The notes: generated by a model from the sequence alone, not told the origin. A stretch of DNA of 64,000 nt from Sphingobium sp. (GCA_020446425.1 JAGRES010000024.1:16014-80013), one strand, 5' to 3'. Numbered from the stretch's first letter, positions 1 through 9,509 are shown. Translations and numbers: made by a program.

Positions 1-7
1 CCGGCGT

Positions 8-1216
8 ATGCATATGGTCGCGACCGGGTTGCTCCTTGCGATGGCGGCACTGTTTCTGGCCGCGCGCTGGTTTGCCGATGGCCACCCTGCAGCCGGGTTC
101 GTTCAGGCCTTTGCCGAAGCGGCGATGGTCGGCGGACTGGCGGACTGGTTCGCGGTAACGGCTTTGTTCCGCCATCCGCTGCGTATCCCTATTCCTCACA
201 CTGCCATTATTCCGAAGAATAAGGACCGGATTGGCGATGCGCTAGCCACCTTCCTGCGCAGCAATTTCCTGGTGCCGTATGTGGTTGCGCGGCGCATGCG
301 GCGGCTGGATATTGCCGGGGCGGTCGGGCGCTTTCTCGCCAATCCCGATGGAGCCGTCGCAGGTCGCCTGCGGCAAGGCGCATCGCGGCTGGCGGCCGAT
401 GTGCTGGAGGCGATGGATCAGGAGCGTCTCGGCGGCATGGCCAAGGGCGCGCTGGTGCAGCGGCTCTCCGGGCTCAACCTCGCGCCGCTATTGGGACAGG
501 CGCTCGATGCCGCGATGCGCGAGGGACGGCATGAGCCGGTGCTCGACAATGCGATCCGCTGGGCGGCGCGTGCATTGGACGATCATGCCGACATGATCCG
601 CCAGATGGTGCATGAACGCGCCGGTGCGATCATGCGCTTTACCGGGCTCGACGAAAAATTGGCCAATGCGATTATCGACGGCTTGCTCAAACTGCTGATG
701 GAGATGGAGGTAGACCCGCATCACCCGGTGCGTCTGCGCGCGCTCGACGGGCTAGAGCGGCTGGCCTGGCGGCTCCAGAACGAAGCAGAGATGCAGACCC
801 GGGTCGCGGCGATCCGTGACGAGATCATCGCCAATCCGGCGATGCAGCGGTGGATTGACGGACTATGGGAACAGGGTCGCACGGCTCTGCTGAAAGCTGC
901 GCGCGATCCCGATGCGGCGCTGGCCGGGCGACTGGGCGAAGTGATGAAACAGGTCGGCGTGAGCATGGAGGGCGATGCGCGCTTGAAAGCCGTCATCAAT
1001 CGCTTTGCCCGCCGCGCCGTCGTAGGCCTGACGGCGAGTTATGGCGATGGCATTGTCAAACTGGTGAGCGAGACGGTGCGTGGCTGGGATGCACAGACGA
1101 TCACCGACCGGCTGGAGCGCACCGTGGGCCGTGATCTGCAATATATCCGCGTCAACGGTACGCTGGTGGGCGGGCTCGTCGGCCTCGCGATCCACACAGT
1201 AGATGTGGTGATGTAA
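8..1216 (+). CDS. DUF445 family membrane-associated protein (possibly 5'-partial)
   Basis: 402 codons read open from the first in-frame ATG, 8 bases into the window. The product matches the DUF445 (YjiN-like) family: a hydrophobic N-terminus, then the conserved stretch GGLADWFAVTALFRHP (about residues 42-57) and PIPHTAIIP-KDRIG, and a C-terminal hydrophobic segment (LVGGLVGLAIHTV). Family members are inner-membrane proteins of unknown biochemical role. There is no room upstream to see a ribosome binding site, so the true start may lie outside the window. It converges with the glutathione peroxidase gene, ending 15 bp from it. Confidence 0.85.
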   Translation: MHMVATGLLLAMAALFLAARWFADGHPAAGFVQAFAEAAMVGGLADWFAVTALFRHPLRIPIPHTAIIPKNKDRIGDALATFLRSNFLVPYVVARRMRRLDIAGAVGRFLANPDGAVAGRLRQGASRLAADVLEAMDQERLGGMAKGALVQRLSGLNLAPLLGQALDAAMREGRHEPVLDNAIRWAARALDDHADMIRQMVHERAGAIMRFTGLDEKLANAIIDGLLKLLMEMEVDPHHPVRLRALDGLERLAWRLQNEAEMQTRVAAIRDEIIANPAMQRWIDGLWEQGRTALLKAARDPDAALAGRLGEVMKQVGVSMEGDARLKAVINRFARRAVVGLTASYGDGIVKLVSETVRGWDAQTITDRLERTVGRDLQYIRVNGTLVGGLVGLAIHTVDVVM

Positions 1217-1231
1217 GGGCGGAAGCCCGCT

Positions 1232-1780
1232 CTATTTCGCCAGTTCCGCCTCAATGGCTGCCGTGATTTCCGGCGCGTCGGGAGCCGTAGAGGGTGCAAA
1301 GCGCGACACCACATGGCCATCCCGCCCGATCAGGAATTTCTCGAAATTCCAGAGCAGCTCCGGGTCCTCGTTCGGGCTCATCCCATAGTCACGCAGTTTC
1401 TGGCGGAAGCTTTCCGTCTCGCCCTGCTTCAAGGGCATGGCCTGAACCAGCGCATCGAAAAACGGGTGTTTTTCTTCGCCAGTGACCTTCACCTTGGAGA
1501 ACATAGGGAAGCTCACGCCATATTCGGTCGAACAGAATTGCTGGATTTCGTCATTGGTCCCCGGTTCCTGCCCGGCGAAATCATTGGCCGGGAAACCGAG
1601 TACCTCGAACCCCTGCGCCTTGTATTTCTGATAGAGCTTCTCAAGCTGCTCATATTGCGGGGTCAGGCCGCATTTCGACGCGACATTCACGACGAGAAGA
1701 ACCTTACCTTTATATTCGGCCAAGGTCGTCGAATGGCCGAGGATGGTGTCGACAGGGATATGAGCGACGGACTGGGACAT
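1232..1780 (-). CDS. gpx: Glutathione peroxidase family protein
   Basis: 182 residues, the usual length for bacterial GPx. The peroxidatic cysteine lies in NVASKCGLTPQY (Cys37), so this is a Cys rather than selenocysteine form. The Gln-containing FPANDFAGQEPG block and the WNFEKFLIGRDG block complete the catalytic tetrad (Cys, Gln, Trp, Asn). The expected role is reduction of hydroperoxides in the cytoplasm, probably with thioredoxin in bacteria. It stands alone on the minus strand, and a purine-rich GGAGAGCAAACC lies just before its ATG. Confidence 0.93.
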   Translation of the reverse strand: MSQSVAHIPVDTILGHSTTLAEYKGKVLLVVNVASKCGLTPQYEQLEKLYQKYKAQGFEVLGFPANDFAGQEPGTNDEIQQFCSTEYGVSFPMFSKVKVTGEEKHPFFDALVQAMPLKQGETESFRQKLRDYGMSPNEDPELLWNFEKFLIGRDGHVVSRFAPSTAPDAPEITAAIEAELAK

Positions 1781-2077
1781 GGTTTGCTCTCCTTGAGTGG
1801 CTTCGCCTTAACCGGTCGCGATTGCGGGCGGAATGCGTAATGTCTCTAAGGTAGGAGCATGACAGACAGGTTCAACCAGCGGCGATCTGAACCCATCCAA
1901 TTTAGCGCGACAAGAGTGGCGTGCTCTGTTATGGCGATTGCATTGTAGCGAAACTAGCCCGCAAGCCTTCGCTGTGACTGAGAGACCTTTGCGCTCCCGC
2001 TTGCCATACGGGAGACATATTCTGACCTGTTTCAACCCTATTTCATCATGTTATATCGCTAACAGGCAGAGCCAAGC
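1781..2077. other. Intergenic region, no convincing gene
   Basis: About 300 bp between gpx and a small ORF. On the plus strand a 29-codon ORF (1859-1948) begins MTDRFNQRRSEP and has a good GTAGGAGC Shine-Dalgarno. Its opening looks like the N-terminus of PilZ-domain proteins but stops at once, so it may be a remnant; this is only an impression. The region presumably also carries the gpx promoter. I see no terminator or repeat. Confidence 0.3.
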
Positions 2078-2311
2078 ATGAGCCGTGCCGTGAATATTGA
2101 TGCGACACTGCAGGAAGTGTCTGCATGCTGTGAGAAATATGCCATCGGCATTTCTGTGATCGAGCCGTTGCAATCGGGCGGTACACGCGTTGTCCTCAAT
2201 AATGGCGAGGATACAGAAAAGCTTCGGCGCCGTATGAAAGGGCATGTGATTGACGGGCCGGTGGTGCGTTCGAGCCTGTATAGCGCGCGGCAACCCGCCG
2301 CAGCACGATAG
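2078..2311 (+). CDS. Small conserved-looking hypothetical protein
   Basis: 77 residues beginning MSRAVNIDATLQEVSACCEK. No transmembrane segment and no motif I recognise. The protein reads like a small alpha/beta fold: a helical N-terminus, a strand pair around VIEPLQSGGTRVVLNN, and a basic KLRRRMKG stretch. Codon use fits the surrounding high-GC genes, and no ORF on the other strand is a better alternative. The cold-shock gene follows 117 bp downstream. Function unknown. Confidence 0.55.
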   Translation: MSRAVNIDATLQEVSACCEKYAIGISVIEPLQSGGTRVVLNNGEDTEKLRRRMKGHVIDGPVVRSSLYSARQPAAAR

Positions 2312-2428
2312 CATAAACAGATTCATGCGCGGTGACCGGGTTGGGCAGCGCGTAGGTCATATTCGTTCCCCGGCCCGGACTACGCCGAATACTCCATCGG
2401 AGGCGGCACACTATCTAAGGAAATATTC

Positions 2429-2635
2429 ATGCCTATTGGCACAGTAAAATTTTTCAATGCAGACAAGGGCTATGGTTTCATCGCGCCCAATGAAGGCGGC
2501 AATGACGCCTTTGTGCATATCACCGCCGTTGAGCAGGCTGGCCTGCGTACGCTGGATAAGGATCAGCAGGTTTCTTATGAGTTGCAGGAAGACCGCCGCG
2601 GCAAAATGTCGGCAGTCAATATTCAACCTGCCTGA
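2429..2635 (+). CDS. Cold-shock domain protein (CspA family)
   Basis: 68 residues, single cold-shock domain. RNP1 is seen as KGYGFIAP (about residues 13-20) and RNP2 as DAFVHI. Such proteins bind single-stranded RNA or DNA and act as RNA chaperones or antiterminators. TAAGGAAATATTC supplies the ribosome binding site. It is monocistronic: a GC-rich hairpin terminator follows 20 bp after the stop. Whether it is cold-induced cannot be told; the roughly 115-bp leader is shorter than that of E. coli cspA. Confidence 0.93.
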   Translation: MPIGTVKFFNADKGYGFIAPNEGGNDAFVHITAVEQAGLRTLDKDQQVSYELQEDRRGKMSAVNIQPA

Positions 2636-2655
2636 TCTTTTCGGTCACGAACTAG

Positions 2656-2686
2656 AAAGCGGCGCGAGAGTTTCTTGCGCCGCTTT
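2656..2686. terminator. Hairpin terminator between cspA-like gene and murA
   Basis: Perfect 10-bp stem AAAGCGGCGC / GCGCCGCTTT with an 11-nt loop. The A and T tracts at the stem ends let it work in both directions, which fits its place between converging genes. Confidence 0.75.
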
Positions 2687-2713
2687 CGTATGAATTCACA
2701 TAACAGGCATTCA

Positions 2714-3997
2714 TTACCCGTCGCTGACCCGCTCGATGTCCGCACCAGCGGCCTGCAGCTTTTCCTCAAGCCGTTCATAGCCGCGGTCGAGATGATAGAC
2801 GCGGTTGACCTGCGTTTCGCCTTCCGCCGCCAGCCCCGCCAGAATTAGGCTCATTGATGCGCGCAGGTCGGTCGCCATGACCGGCGCGCCGGTCAGTTTC
2901 TCGACGCCGCGCACGATGGCGGTGCGGCCATTGACCGAGATATCCGCGCCCATGCGCGCCAGCTCCGGCACGTGCATGTAGCGGTTCTCGAAAATGGTCT
3001 CGGTCAGAACGCTCGCTCCATCAGCCAGCGTTAGCATCGACATGAACTGCGCTTGCATATCGGTCGGGAAAGCGGGGAAGGGTGCGGTAGACAGCGTGAG
3101 CGGCAGCAGGCGCCCGTCGGCGGCAACGCGGATGCTGTCCCGCCCGGCGTCCACATGCACGCCGCAATCGCGCAGCGCGCTCAGCACGGCCTGCATGTCA
3201 TCGGCATGCGCGCCCACCAGCTCGACATCGCCGCCAGTGATCGCCGCGGCGCAGGCATAGCTGCCCGCTTCGATCCGATCCGGCATCACCGCATAGGTCG
3301 CGCCGTGCAGGCGGCGCTTGCCGGTGACGATCAGGTGATCCGTGCCTATGCCCTGTATATCCGCGCCCATGGCGATGAGCAGGCGGCACAGGTCGACGAT
3401 TTCTGGCTCGCGCGCGGCATTGCCGATCTCGCACGTACCGTTCGCCAGCACGGCGGCCATCAATGCGTTCTCCGTCGCGCCGACGGACACAACCGGGAAA
3501 GTATAGCTGCCGCCCGGCAGGCCGCCATCAGGCGCGGAGGCTTTCACATAGCCCGCAGTGATCTCGATCAGCGCGCCGAACGCCTCCAGTGCTTTCAGGT
3601 GCAGGTCGATGGGCCGGTTGCCGATAGCGCAGCCGCCGGGCAGCGATACGGTTGCTTCGCCCGCGCGCGCGAGCAAAGGGCCGAGGACCAGTATCGACGC
3701 GCGCATCTTGCGCACAATATCATAGGGCGCGACCGTCGATGTGACGCGGCTGGCGCGCAGGGTCATCACCCGGCCAAAATCCTCCGGCCTTGCGCCCTCG
3801 ATCATGGTTGAGGCGCCGAGCTGGTTGAGCAAATGGCCGAAGCTGTCGACATCGGCGAGGCGCGGCAGGTTGCGCAGCGTCAGCGGCTCGTCGGTCAACA
3901 GCGCGCAGGGTAGCAGCGTGAGAGCAGAGTTCTTTGCGCCTGAAATGGGAAGGCGGCCAGAGAGGCGGTTGCCGCCGCGAATGATGATGCGATCCAT
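2714..3997 (-). CDS. murA: UDP-N-acetylglucosamine 1-carboxyvinyltransferase
   Basis: First committed step of peptidoglycan synthesis: transfers enolpyruvate from PEP to UDP-GlcNAc. 427 residues from the internal ATG giving [14 protein letters not shown], which matches the family N-terminus; the frame stays open 23 codons further but those residues are not MurA-like. Lys22-Asn23 (AKNS) and the catalytic cysteine at residue 123 (GGCAIGNRP) are present, so it should be fosfomycin-sensitive unless altered elsewhere. It faces the cspA-like gene with a shared terminator. Confidence 0.96.
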   Translation of the reverse strand: MDRIIIRGGNRLSGRLPISGAKNSALTLLPCALLTDEPLTLRNLPRLADVDSFGHLLNQLGASTMIEGARPEDFGRVMTLRASRVTSTVAPYDIVRKMRASILVLGPLLARAGEATVSLPGGCAIGNRPIDLHLKALEAFGALIEITAGYVKASAPDGGLPGGSYTFPVVSVGATENALMAAVLANGTCEIGNAAREPEIVDLCRLLIAMGADIQGIGTDHLIVTGKRRLHGATYAVMPDRIEAGSYACAAAITGGDVELVGAHADDMQAVLSALRDCGVHVDAGRDSIRVAADGRLLPLTLSTAPFPAFPTDMQAQFMSMLTLADGASVLTETIFENRYMHVPELARMGADISVNGRTAIVRGVEKLTGAPVMATDLRASMSLILAGLAAEGETQVNRVYHLDRGYERLEEKLQAAGADIERVSDG

Positions 3998-4147
3998 CGG
4001 GCGGTAATAGCGGCTATTGGGCGGCGCGCAAGTAGGTGCGCCAATAGTGCGTACCGCACCATCCACCGCATTTTCCCATGGCGGCTACTGGACATTAACC
4101 ATGATCTCTTATTGTTGGATGTGGGCATCGGTAAAGGGTGGAATGCA

Positions 4148-4336
4148 ATGGTTGAATTTGCGGCTATAACCTACGGCGTGGTGGCGAGCTTCGTATTCTC
4201 TGCGCTGCACCAGAATGAAAAGCGTGGCCAGCCCCATCCCAAGGCGATGGTTGCTATCGGCTATTTTCTCGTCGGATCGTCTGCGGCCATATCGGCGGCG
4301 CTGTGCGGTGTTGCCGCCAGACAGTTCATGCACTGA
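4148..4336 (+). CDS. Small two-TM hypothetical membrane protein
   Basis: 62 residues from the ATG at 4148. It has two hydrophobic segments (about residues 4-18 and 34-56) separated by a polar HQNEKRGQPHPKA loop, the pattern of a small helical hairpin membrane protein. An AAAGGGTGGAATGCA sequence before the start gives a plausible ribosome binding site. It is divergent from murA and convergent with the HNH gene. No family recognised; a longer reading from 4112 adds only 12 non-hydrophobic residues. Confidence 0.5.
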   Translation: MVEFAAITYGVVASFVFSALHQNEKRGQPHPKAMVAIGYFLVGSSAAISAALCGVAARQFMH

Positions 4337-4352
4337 GTTCCTGCTTCAGACC

Positions 4353-4934
4353 CTAGGCCAGCAGCTCGACATCCCAATAAAGCCAGTCGCGCCAGCTCTC
4401 ATGCAGATAATTGGGCGGAAAGGCGCGGCCATGTTCCTGCAGCTGCCAGGTGGTCGGGCGTATGGGCTGCACATGCAGGCTCATATGCGCTTCCCTAGGT
4501 GTGCGCCCACCCTTCTTGAGGTTGCAGGGTGAACAGGCGGTGGCGACATTCTCCCATGTCGTGCGTCCACCCGCGCGGCGGGGGATGACATGGTCGAAGG
4601 TCAGGTCTTTAGGGCTACCGCAATATTGACACTGGAATTTGTCGCGCAGGAACAGGTTGAACCGGGTGAAGGCGGGATATTGGCTGGGCTTCACATATTG
4701 CTTCAGCGCGATCACAGACGGGATCTGCATCTGAAAGCTGGGCGAGTGCACTTCGCGCTCATAGCTGTCGACGATGTCTACCCGATCCAAAAAAACCGCC
4801 TTGACGGCGGTCTGCCATGGCCACAGGCTCAATGGGTAGTAACTCAGCGGCGTGTAATCCGCATTAAGAACCAGCGCGGGGCAACTGTCCAAATGCCGCG
4901 GCTCGTCGGTCCTTATGAGGTCGGGATGATACAT
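4353..4934 (-). CDS. HNH endonuclease family protein
   Basis: 193 residues from the ATG at 4934. The frame is open further upstream, but there it runs antisense over gluQ. The C-terminal half has a classic HNH nuclease with two CxxC zinc knuckles: CQYCG, then DHVIPRRAGG (catalytic His) and CSPCNLKKG. This is the chromosomal stand-alone type found in many alphaproteobacteria, whose role is unproven; nicking or mismatch-type DNA processing has been proposed for relatives. Divergent from gluQ with 95 bp between starts. Confidence 0.88.
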   Translation of the reverse strand: MYHPDLIRTDEPRHLDSCPALVLNADYTPLSYYPLSLWPWQTAVKAVFLDRVDIVDSYEREVHSPSFQMQIPSVIALKQYVKPSQYPAFTRFNLFLRDKFQCQYCGSPKDLTFDHVIPRRAGGRTTWENVATACSPCNLKKGGRTPREAHMSLHVQPIRPTTWQLQEHGRAFPPNYLHESWRDWLYWDVELLA

Positions 4935-5029
4935 ATGCGTCTCTGTCCCCCTTGTTGCGCCATGCTCTTCGCCGATAAGCGTGACAGGTACATGACAACA
5001 ACAACCGAGTCGCCACGTCAAGAGTCTGT

Positions 5030-5923
5030 ATGAATCAAAAGCCCCAGCCACAGCATATGGTGACGCGCTTTGCGCCCAGCCCGACGGGCCGGTTGCACAT
5101 CGGTCATGGCTGGTCGGCGCTGATGACAATAGACATTGCGCGCGCAGCGGGTGGTGCGATGCGGCTGCGTATCGAGGATATAGACGGCACGCGTTCCCGC
5201 CCGGAGCATGTCGCAGGTATAATCGAGGATTTGCGCTGGCTGGGCGTGGAATGGGATGGCGATGTGGTGTTCCAGTCGGAGCGGCTGGCGCTTTATGAGG
5301 ATGCGCTCGAGACATTGCGGCGGCAAGGGCTGGTCTACCCTTGTTTTTGCACTCGTGCGGAAATAGCCGCTGAGATCGCAGCCAGTGGTTCCGCACCGCA
5401 TGGCACCGATGGCCCGGTCTATCCTGGCACCTGCCGGCATTTGGACGGGCACGAGCGCGTCGACAGGGTGGCGCGCGGTGATGCGCATTGCTGGCGCCTG
5501 GATATGGCGCGAGCTGTGGCGCTTGCCGGAGCCCTCACATGGCAGGATATGGATGCGGGCGAAATAGCAGCACGCCCGGAACAGGCGGGCGATGTCGTGC
5601 TGGCGCGCAAGGATGCACCGACCAGCTATCATCTGGCGGCTACACTTGACGATGCGGAGATGGGCATCACGCACGTCATGCGCGGTGACGATCTGCGCGA
5701 TGCGACGCATATCCACCGCCTGCTTCAGGCCCTGCTGAACCTGCCCACGCCGTACTATCGCTTTCATCCGCTGCTGGTAGATGCCGATGGCAAACGCCTT
5801 GCCAAGCGATCGGGCAGCATCGCCCTTGCAGACCTGCGCGACGCAGGCACGGACCCCGCGCAATTGCGCGATGACTTACGCGCCGGGCGCTTTCCGGTTG
5901 GCATCCGCGCGGCAAGTGCCTAA
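5030..5923 (+). CDS. gluQ: Glutamyl-Q tRNA(Asp) synthetase
   Basis: 297 residues, a truncated class I glutamyl-tRNA synthetase without an anticodon-binding domain, as in the GluQ/YadB family. It has the HIGH-type motif (PTGRLHIGHG, about residues 19-28) and a KMSKS-type loop (KRLAKRSGS). A CFC followed later by a Cys in a TCRH context fits the zinc site. The enzyme charges glutamate onto queuosine at position 34 of tRNA(Asp). The next small gene starts 9 bp after the stop. Confidence 0.93.
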   Translation: MNQKPQPQHMVTRFAPSPTGRLHIGHGWSALMTIDIARAAGGAMRLRIEDIDGTRSRPEHVAGIIEDLRWLGVEWDGDVVFQSERLALYEDALETLRRQGLVYPCFCTRAEIAAEIAASGSAPHGTDGPVYPGTCRHLDGHERVDRVARGDAHCWRLDMARAVALAGALTWQDMDAGEIAARPEQAGDVVLARKDAPTSYHLAATLDDAEMGITHVMRGDDLRDATHIHRLLQALLNLPTPYYRFHPLLVDADGKRLAKRSGSIALADLRDAGTDPAQLRDDLRAGRFPVGIRAASA

Positions 5924-5932
5924 AACGGCCCC

Positions 5933-6166
5933 ATGTCTGTATTTCTCACACTCCTGTTGCTCGCCGCCATGGGCGCGACCCTGTTCATGCTGGTCAAGGG
6001 CATTGTCACCTTCCTGAAAACCACGGAAGAGGACCTCAAATCGGGTGCTGACGGCCCGAGCGCATCCAGCCTGAAACAGAATAAGGCGATGTTCGGGCGC
6101 ATCATGTTTCAGGCGATTGCGATCATCATCATCGCGCTGTTGCTGATGATGAAGGGCGGAAACTGA
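5933..6166 (+). CDS. HIG1-like twin-transmembrane protein
   Basis: 77 residues with two hydrophobic helices (about 3-27 and 53-73) joined by a polar loop, ending QNKAMFGRIMFQAIAIIIIALL, cut here in meaning to its pattern: a polar NK-M-R box leading into the second helix. That resembles the hypoxia-induced-gene-1 (HIG_1_N) fold of alphaproteobacteria, commonly found next to the PduO-type adenosyltransferase as here. Relatives are linked to the cytochrome oxidase supercomplex; a role here is inference. Confidence 0.75.
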   Translation: MSVFLTLLLLAAMGATLFMLVKGIVTFLKTTEEDLKSGADGPSASSLKQNKAMFGRIMFQAIAIIIIALLLMMKGGN

Positions 6167-6201
6167 TTGTAAGATAGGGCCGGTGCGGGAACCCATAAAT
6201 A

Positions 6202-6780
6202 ATGGTGAAGCTGAACAAGATTTACACGCGCACGGGCGATGACGGCACCACCGGGCTGGTCGATGGATCGCGCGTGGCAAAAAGCGATGCGATCATGCAG
6301 GCGATAGGCGATGTCGATGAAGCGAACAGCGCTATCGGTGTCGCTATCGCTGCGCTGGGCGACTGCGACGAAGCGGCATTGCTTAGGCGCATCCAGAACG
6401 ACCTGTTCGACCTTGGCGCAGATCTGGCCACGCCGCTGGGCGACGATGAGCCCGAATGGGCGCTGCGCATGACCGAAGCACAGGTGAACCGGCTGGAGCA
6501 GGAAATTGACGTGCTTAATGGTGGTTTGACGGCGCTCGACAGCTTCATCCTGCCGGGCGGCTCGTCCGCCGCCGCTGCCATTCATCTGGCGCGCGCTATT
6601 GCCCGCCGGGCCGAGCGCAGCGCGGTCGCTGCTGCAGGACAACGCGCACTCAGCATGCATGCGCGCAACTACCTCAATCGCCTTTCCGACCTGCTTTTCG
6701 TTCTCGGCCGGGTTGTAAATGCCAGGCCGGAACTGGGCGGCAGCGGGGATATCAAGTGGGTGCCCGGCGCCTCACGCTGA
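6202..6780 (+). CDS. Cob(I)yrinic acid a,c-diamide adenosyltransferase, PduO type
   Basis: 192 residues. The N-terminal MVKLNKIYTRTGDDGTTGL block is the ATP-binding signature of the PduO family. Later conserved parts include the DxxDxANS-type helix (GDVDEANSAIG), FILPGGSSAAA and the ERSAV...RALSMHARNYLNRLSD-like helix, which carries the substrate-binding Arg and Asn. It adenosylates corrinoids to make coenzyme B12. It probably shares a transcript with the HIG1-like gene 36 bp upstream. Confidence 0.93.
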   Translation: MVKLNKIYTRTGDDGTTGLVDGSRVAKSDAIMQAIGDVDEANSAIGVAIAALGDCDEAALLRRIQNDLFDLGADLATPLGDDEPEWALRMTEAQVNRLEQEIDVLNGGLTALDSFILPGGSSAAAAIHLARAIARRAERSAVAAAGQRALSMHARNYLNRLSDLLFVLGRVVNARPELGGSGDIKWVPGASR

Positions 6781-6856
6781 TTTATGTGCTCATGAGTTTT
6801 TTGCGGCAGTGCAGCATTTGCATATGGAATTTCCCAGGCGAGGCGGCTAGGGGAGA

Positions 6857-6876
6857 TTCCGTTTACGAAAACGGAA
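6857..6876. promoter_or_regulatory. Inverted repeat overlapping the hbd ribosome binding site region
   Basis: TTCCGTTT / AAACGGAA, perfect 8-bp arms with a 4-nt loop, ending 10 bp before the hbd start codon and abutting the AAAGGA Shine-Dalgarno. It could be an operator for a fatty-acid-type repressor or a hairpin that limits translation. The regulator is not identifiable from the window. Confidence 0.45.
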
Positions 6877-6886
6877 AGGAATAAAC

Positions 6887-7756
6887 ATGGAAGCCATTGG
6901 TGTAATTGGTGCGGGCCTGATGGGCTCTGGCATCGCTCAGGTCAGCGCGCAGGCTGGTTATCATGTTTTCCTCTCCGATATTGATCTGGAACGTGCGCAG
7001 AAGGGCAAGGACGGCATTGCCAAGATCCTCGGCAAGCAGGTCGAGAAGGGCAAAATGGAGCAGTCCGAGCTGGATGCCGTGCTCTCCCGCATTGAGCCGG
7101 TGGCGGATTATGCGCCGATGAGCAAGGCGGGGATCATTATCGAAGCCGCGACCGAGCGCGAGGACATCAAGGCAAAGATTTTCGAGGCTATCGGCAAGGT
7201 ACTGGCGCCCGATGCGATTTTGGCTTCAAACACGTCCTCAATTTCGATCACCCGTCTCGCAACCTACAGCACAGACCCGGCGCGCTTCGTCGGCATCCAC
7301 TTTTTCAGCCCGGTGCCGCTGATGCCGCTGGTTGAACTGATCAACGGTCTCGCGACCGCCGAAGCAACCACCAAGGCGGCGCTCGCCTATGGCGAAAAGC
7401 TGGGCAAGCAGATGATTGTCGCGGCCGACAGCCCGGGATTTGTCGTCAACCGTATCCTCCTGCCGCTGATCAACGAAGCCTGCTTCGCGGCCGGTGAGCG
7501 GCTGGCCTCGATCCCCGATATCGACAAGGGCGTGAAGCTGGGCCTCGGTCACCCCATGGGCCCTCTCACTCTGTCCGACATGATCGGTCTCGATACGCTG
7601 CTGAGCGTGCTCAAGGTGTTTCAGGACGATTTCGGCGATCCCAAATATCGCCCGGCACCGATCCTGACCAAGATGGTGGAAGCAGGCTGGCTGGGACGCA
7701 AGACCGGTAAGGGCTTCTACGATTATTCCGGGGATGAGCCGGTACCGAGCTTTTAA
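6887..7756 (+). CDS. 3-hydroxybutyryl-CoA dehydrogenase
   Basis: 289 residues, standard for the HBD/PaaH family. The Rossmann motif [11 protein letters not shown] sits at residues 8-18, and the catalytic His-Glu pair is in [17 protein letters not shown]. The C-terminal domain has [11 protein letters not shown] and [16 protein letters not shown]. It oxidises (S)-3-hydroxybutyryl-CoA with NAD(P) in beta-oxidation, butanoate or phenylacetate degradation, and stands alone here. AAAGGAATAAAC gives the ribosome binding site; an inverted repeat just before it may regulate expression. Confidence 0.94.
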   Translation: MEAIGVIGAGLMGSGIAQVSAQAGYHVFLSDIDLERAQKGKDGIAKILGKQVEKGKMEQSELDAVLSRIEPVADYAPMSKAGIIIEAATEREDIKAKIFEAIGKVLAPDAILASNTSSISITRLATYSTDPARFVGIHFFSPVPLMPLVELINGLATAEATTKAALAYGEKLGKQMIVAADSPGFVVNRILLPLINEACFAAGERLASIPDIDKGVKLGLGHPMGPLTLSDMIGLDTLLSVLKVFQDDFGDPKYRPAPILTKMVEAGWLGRKTGKGFYDYSGDEPVPSF

Positions 7757-7785
7757 TTAGTTTCAGTCGAGGCGGGATAAAGCGG

Positions 7786-8379
7786 TTAGCGGCTTCCTGC
7801 CGCTGCCGCTCCTCGGGTCAGCTGTCCGCGCAGATTGACCAGAACGCGTTCCGAAACACGGGGGCGTTCCGGTGCCTGCTTGCCCTCGCGCAGCAGCTTC
7901 CGGTCGCTCTCGGGCGGCTCCACTGCGCGCACGCGCACAGGCGCGACGCCTTTACCCCGGATGCCGAGCTGTCTGGCTGCACCTTCCGACAGGTCGAGTA
8001 TCCGGTCACGACCGGCGAACGGACCCCGATCATTGACCCGCACGAGGATGGTGCGTCCGCTATTGAGATCGGTCACCTCGACATAGGTGGGCAGTGGAAG
8101 GGTGGTGTGTGCGGCTGATATACCGGCGGGTCGGAAACGCTCGCCATTGGCGGTCTGGTTTCCGGACTCATGACCGTACCAGCTGGCATAGCCTAGGAAA
8201 TCATATCCGGGCTGCGCCGCGGGCACATAGCTGTTGCCGCGGATCGTATAGGGCTTGCCGATGCGCACCGGCTTGTCGCTGACAGGGCGGTATTGCACGC
8301 CGCCTCCGCATGCCGACAATGCGGCGATCAGAAAGGCTGCAATCGGGGTCCATCGACGTGGAAGAGATGTCCGGCCCAT
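7786..8379 (-). CDS. rlpA: RlpA-type septal lytic transglycosylase-like lipoprotein
   Basis: 197 residues with a lipoprotein signal peptide: hydrophobic stretch, then LSAC with Cys24 as lipidation site. The double-psi beta-barrel follows (YASWYGHESGNQTANGERF region), with the conserved VNDRGPFAGRDRILDLS segment including the catalytic Asp. RlpA proteins cleave naked glycan strands at the septum or serve as outer-membrane cell-wall factors. No SPOR domain is visible at the C-terminus, so this is a short form. It converges with hbd. Confidence 0.9.
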   Translation of the reverse strand: MGRTSLPRRWTPIAAFLIAALSACGGGVQYRPVSDKPVRIGKPYTIRGNSYVPAAQPGYDFLGYASWYGHESGNQTANGERFRPAGISAAHTTLPLPTYVEVTDLNSGRTILVRVNDRGPFAGRDRILDLSEGAARQLGIRGKGVAPVRVRAVEPPESDRKLLREGKQAPERPRVSERVLVNLRGQLTRGAAAAGSR

Positions 8380-8503
8380 GACGATTTCTTAGACGATCCC
8401 GCCGGGCGTGCAAGGCGGGCGGGGCCGGGCGGCAATGTTTCAGGCCGGGCCGCGAGGAAAAAAGCCATTCGCACTTCCGGCAAAATGATCTATGGGCGCG
8501 GTC

Positions 8504-9409
8504 ATGAACGACAAACACGCCCCTGAACCCGCCCTGTTGGCCAAGGCCGAAACGCTTGTCGAGGCGCTGCCCTATATGCAGCGCTATGCGGGCAAGACGT
8601 TCGTGGTGAAATATGGCGGCCACGCAATGGGCGACCCGGAGGCCGCGCGCGACTTTGCCGAGGATGTCGTGCTGATGAAGGCGGTCGGCATCAATGTCGT
8701 AGTTGTCCACGGCGGCGGACCTCAGATTGGTGCGATGCTCAAGAGGCTGGGCGTGGAATCGCAATTTGTCGGCGGGTTGCGCGTGACGGATGCGGAAACG
8801 GCGCAGATTGCCGAAATGGTTCTGGCCGGTTCGATCAACAAGGAAATTGTCGGTTGGATCAGCCAGGCCGGTGGCCGGGCCGTCGGTATTTCCGGCAAGG
8901 ATGGCGGGCTGGTCCTGTGTGAGAAAGTAGGCGGGACGCGTGAAGCCGACCCCAATAGCGGTATCGAGCGTCACGTCGATCTCGGTTTTGTCGGCGACCC
9001 CAAGACGGTCGACCGGCGTATTCTCGACAGCCTGACCAAGGACGGCATCATTCCGGTTGTCGCGCCTGTCGGTATCGGCGCGGACGGCCATACATACAAT
9101 ATCAACGCCGACACCATGGCGGGCGCGATTGCTTCTGCGCTCGGTGCGACACGCTTTTTCCTGCTGACCGACGTGCCCGGCGTGCTGGACAAGCAGGGCG
9201 AGCTGATGACCGATCTGGCTCCTGCAAAAATACGCGAGCTGCAACAGGACGGTACGATCAGCGGCGGCATGATCCCCAAGCTGGAAACCTGCGTGCATGC
9301 GGTCGAGGGCGGTGTGGATGCCGCCGTTATTCTCGACGGGCGCGTGCCGCATGCAATGCTACTTGAAATATTCACGAAACAGGGCGCCGGTACGCTGGTG
9401 CGTGCCTGA
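8504..9409 (+). CDS. argB: Acetylglutamate kinase
   Basis: 301 residues from the second ATG ([12 protein letters not shown]); an ATG at 8492 would add four residues. Amino-acid kinase fold: [11 protein letters not shown] (phosphate binding), [11 protein letters not shown], and the [11 protein letters not shown] segment near the C-terminus. Phosphorylates N-acetylglutamate in arginine biosynthesis, normally feedback-inhibited by arginine in the cyclic pathway. Divergent from rlpA; yggT follows 100 bp downstream. Confidence 0.95.
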   Translation: MNDKHAPEPALLAKAETLVEALPYMQRYAGKTFVVKYGGHAMGDPEAARDFAEDVVLMKAVGINVVVVHGGGPQIGAMLKRLGVESQFVGGLRVTDAETAQIAEMVLAGSINKEIVGWISQAGGRAVGISGKDGGLVLCEKVGGTREADPNSGIERHVDLGFVGDPKTVDRRILDSLTKDGIIPVVAPVGIGADGHTYNINADTMAGAIASALGATRFFLLTDVPGVLDKQGELMTDLAPAKIRELQQDGTISGGMIPKLETCVHAVEGGVDAAVILDGRVPHAMLLEIFTKQGAGTLVRA

Positions 9410-9509
9410 CACCCGATTGCGCACCCGGCTTGTGTCGAGGCCGCTGGCTGGGCTAGAAGCGGTGCGTCGTTAAAAGCGGGAATACCCGCCACCCTATTGC
9501 GGAGACTTC

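Noticed and set aside
1808-2035. 75-codon minus-strand ORF between gpx and the small gene at 2078
   Set aside because: No ribosome binding site, no motif and overlap with a better, though itself doubtful, plus-strand start.
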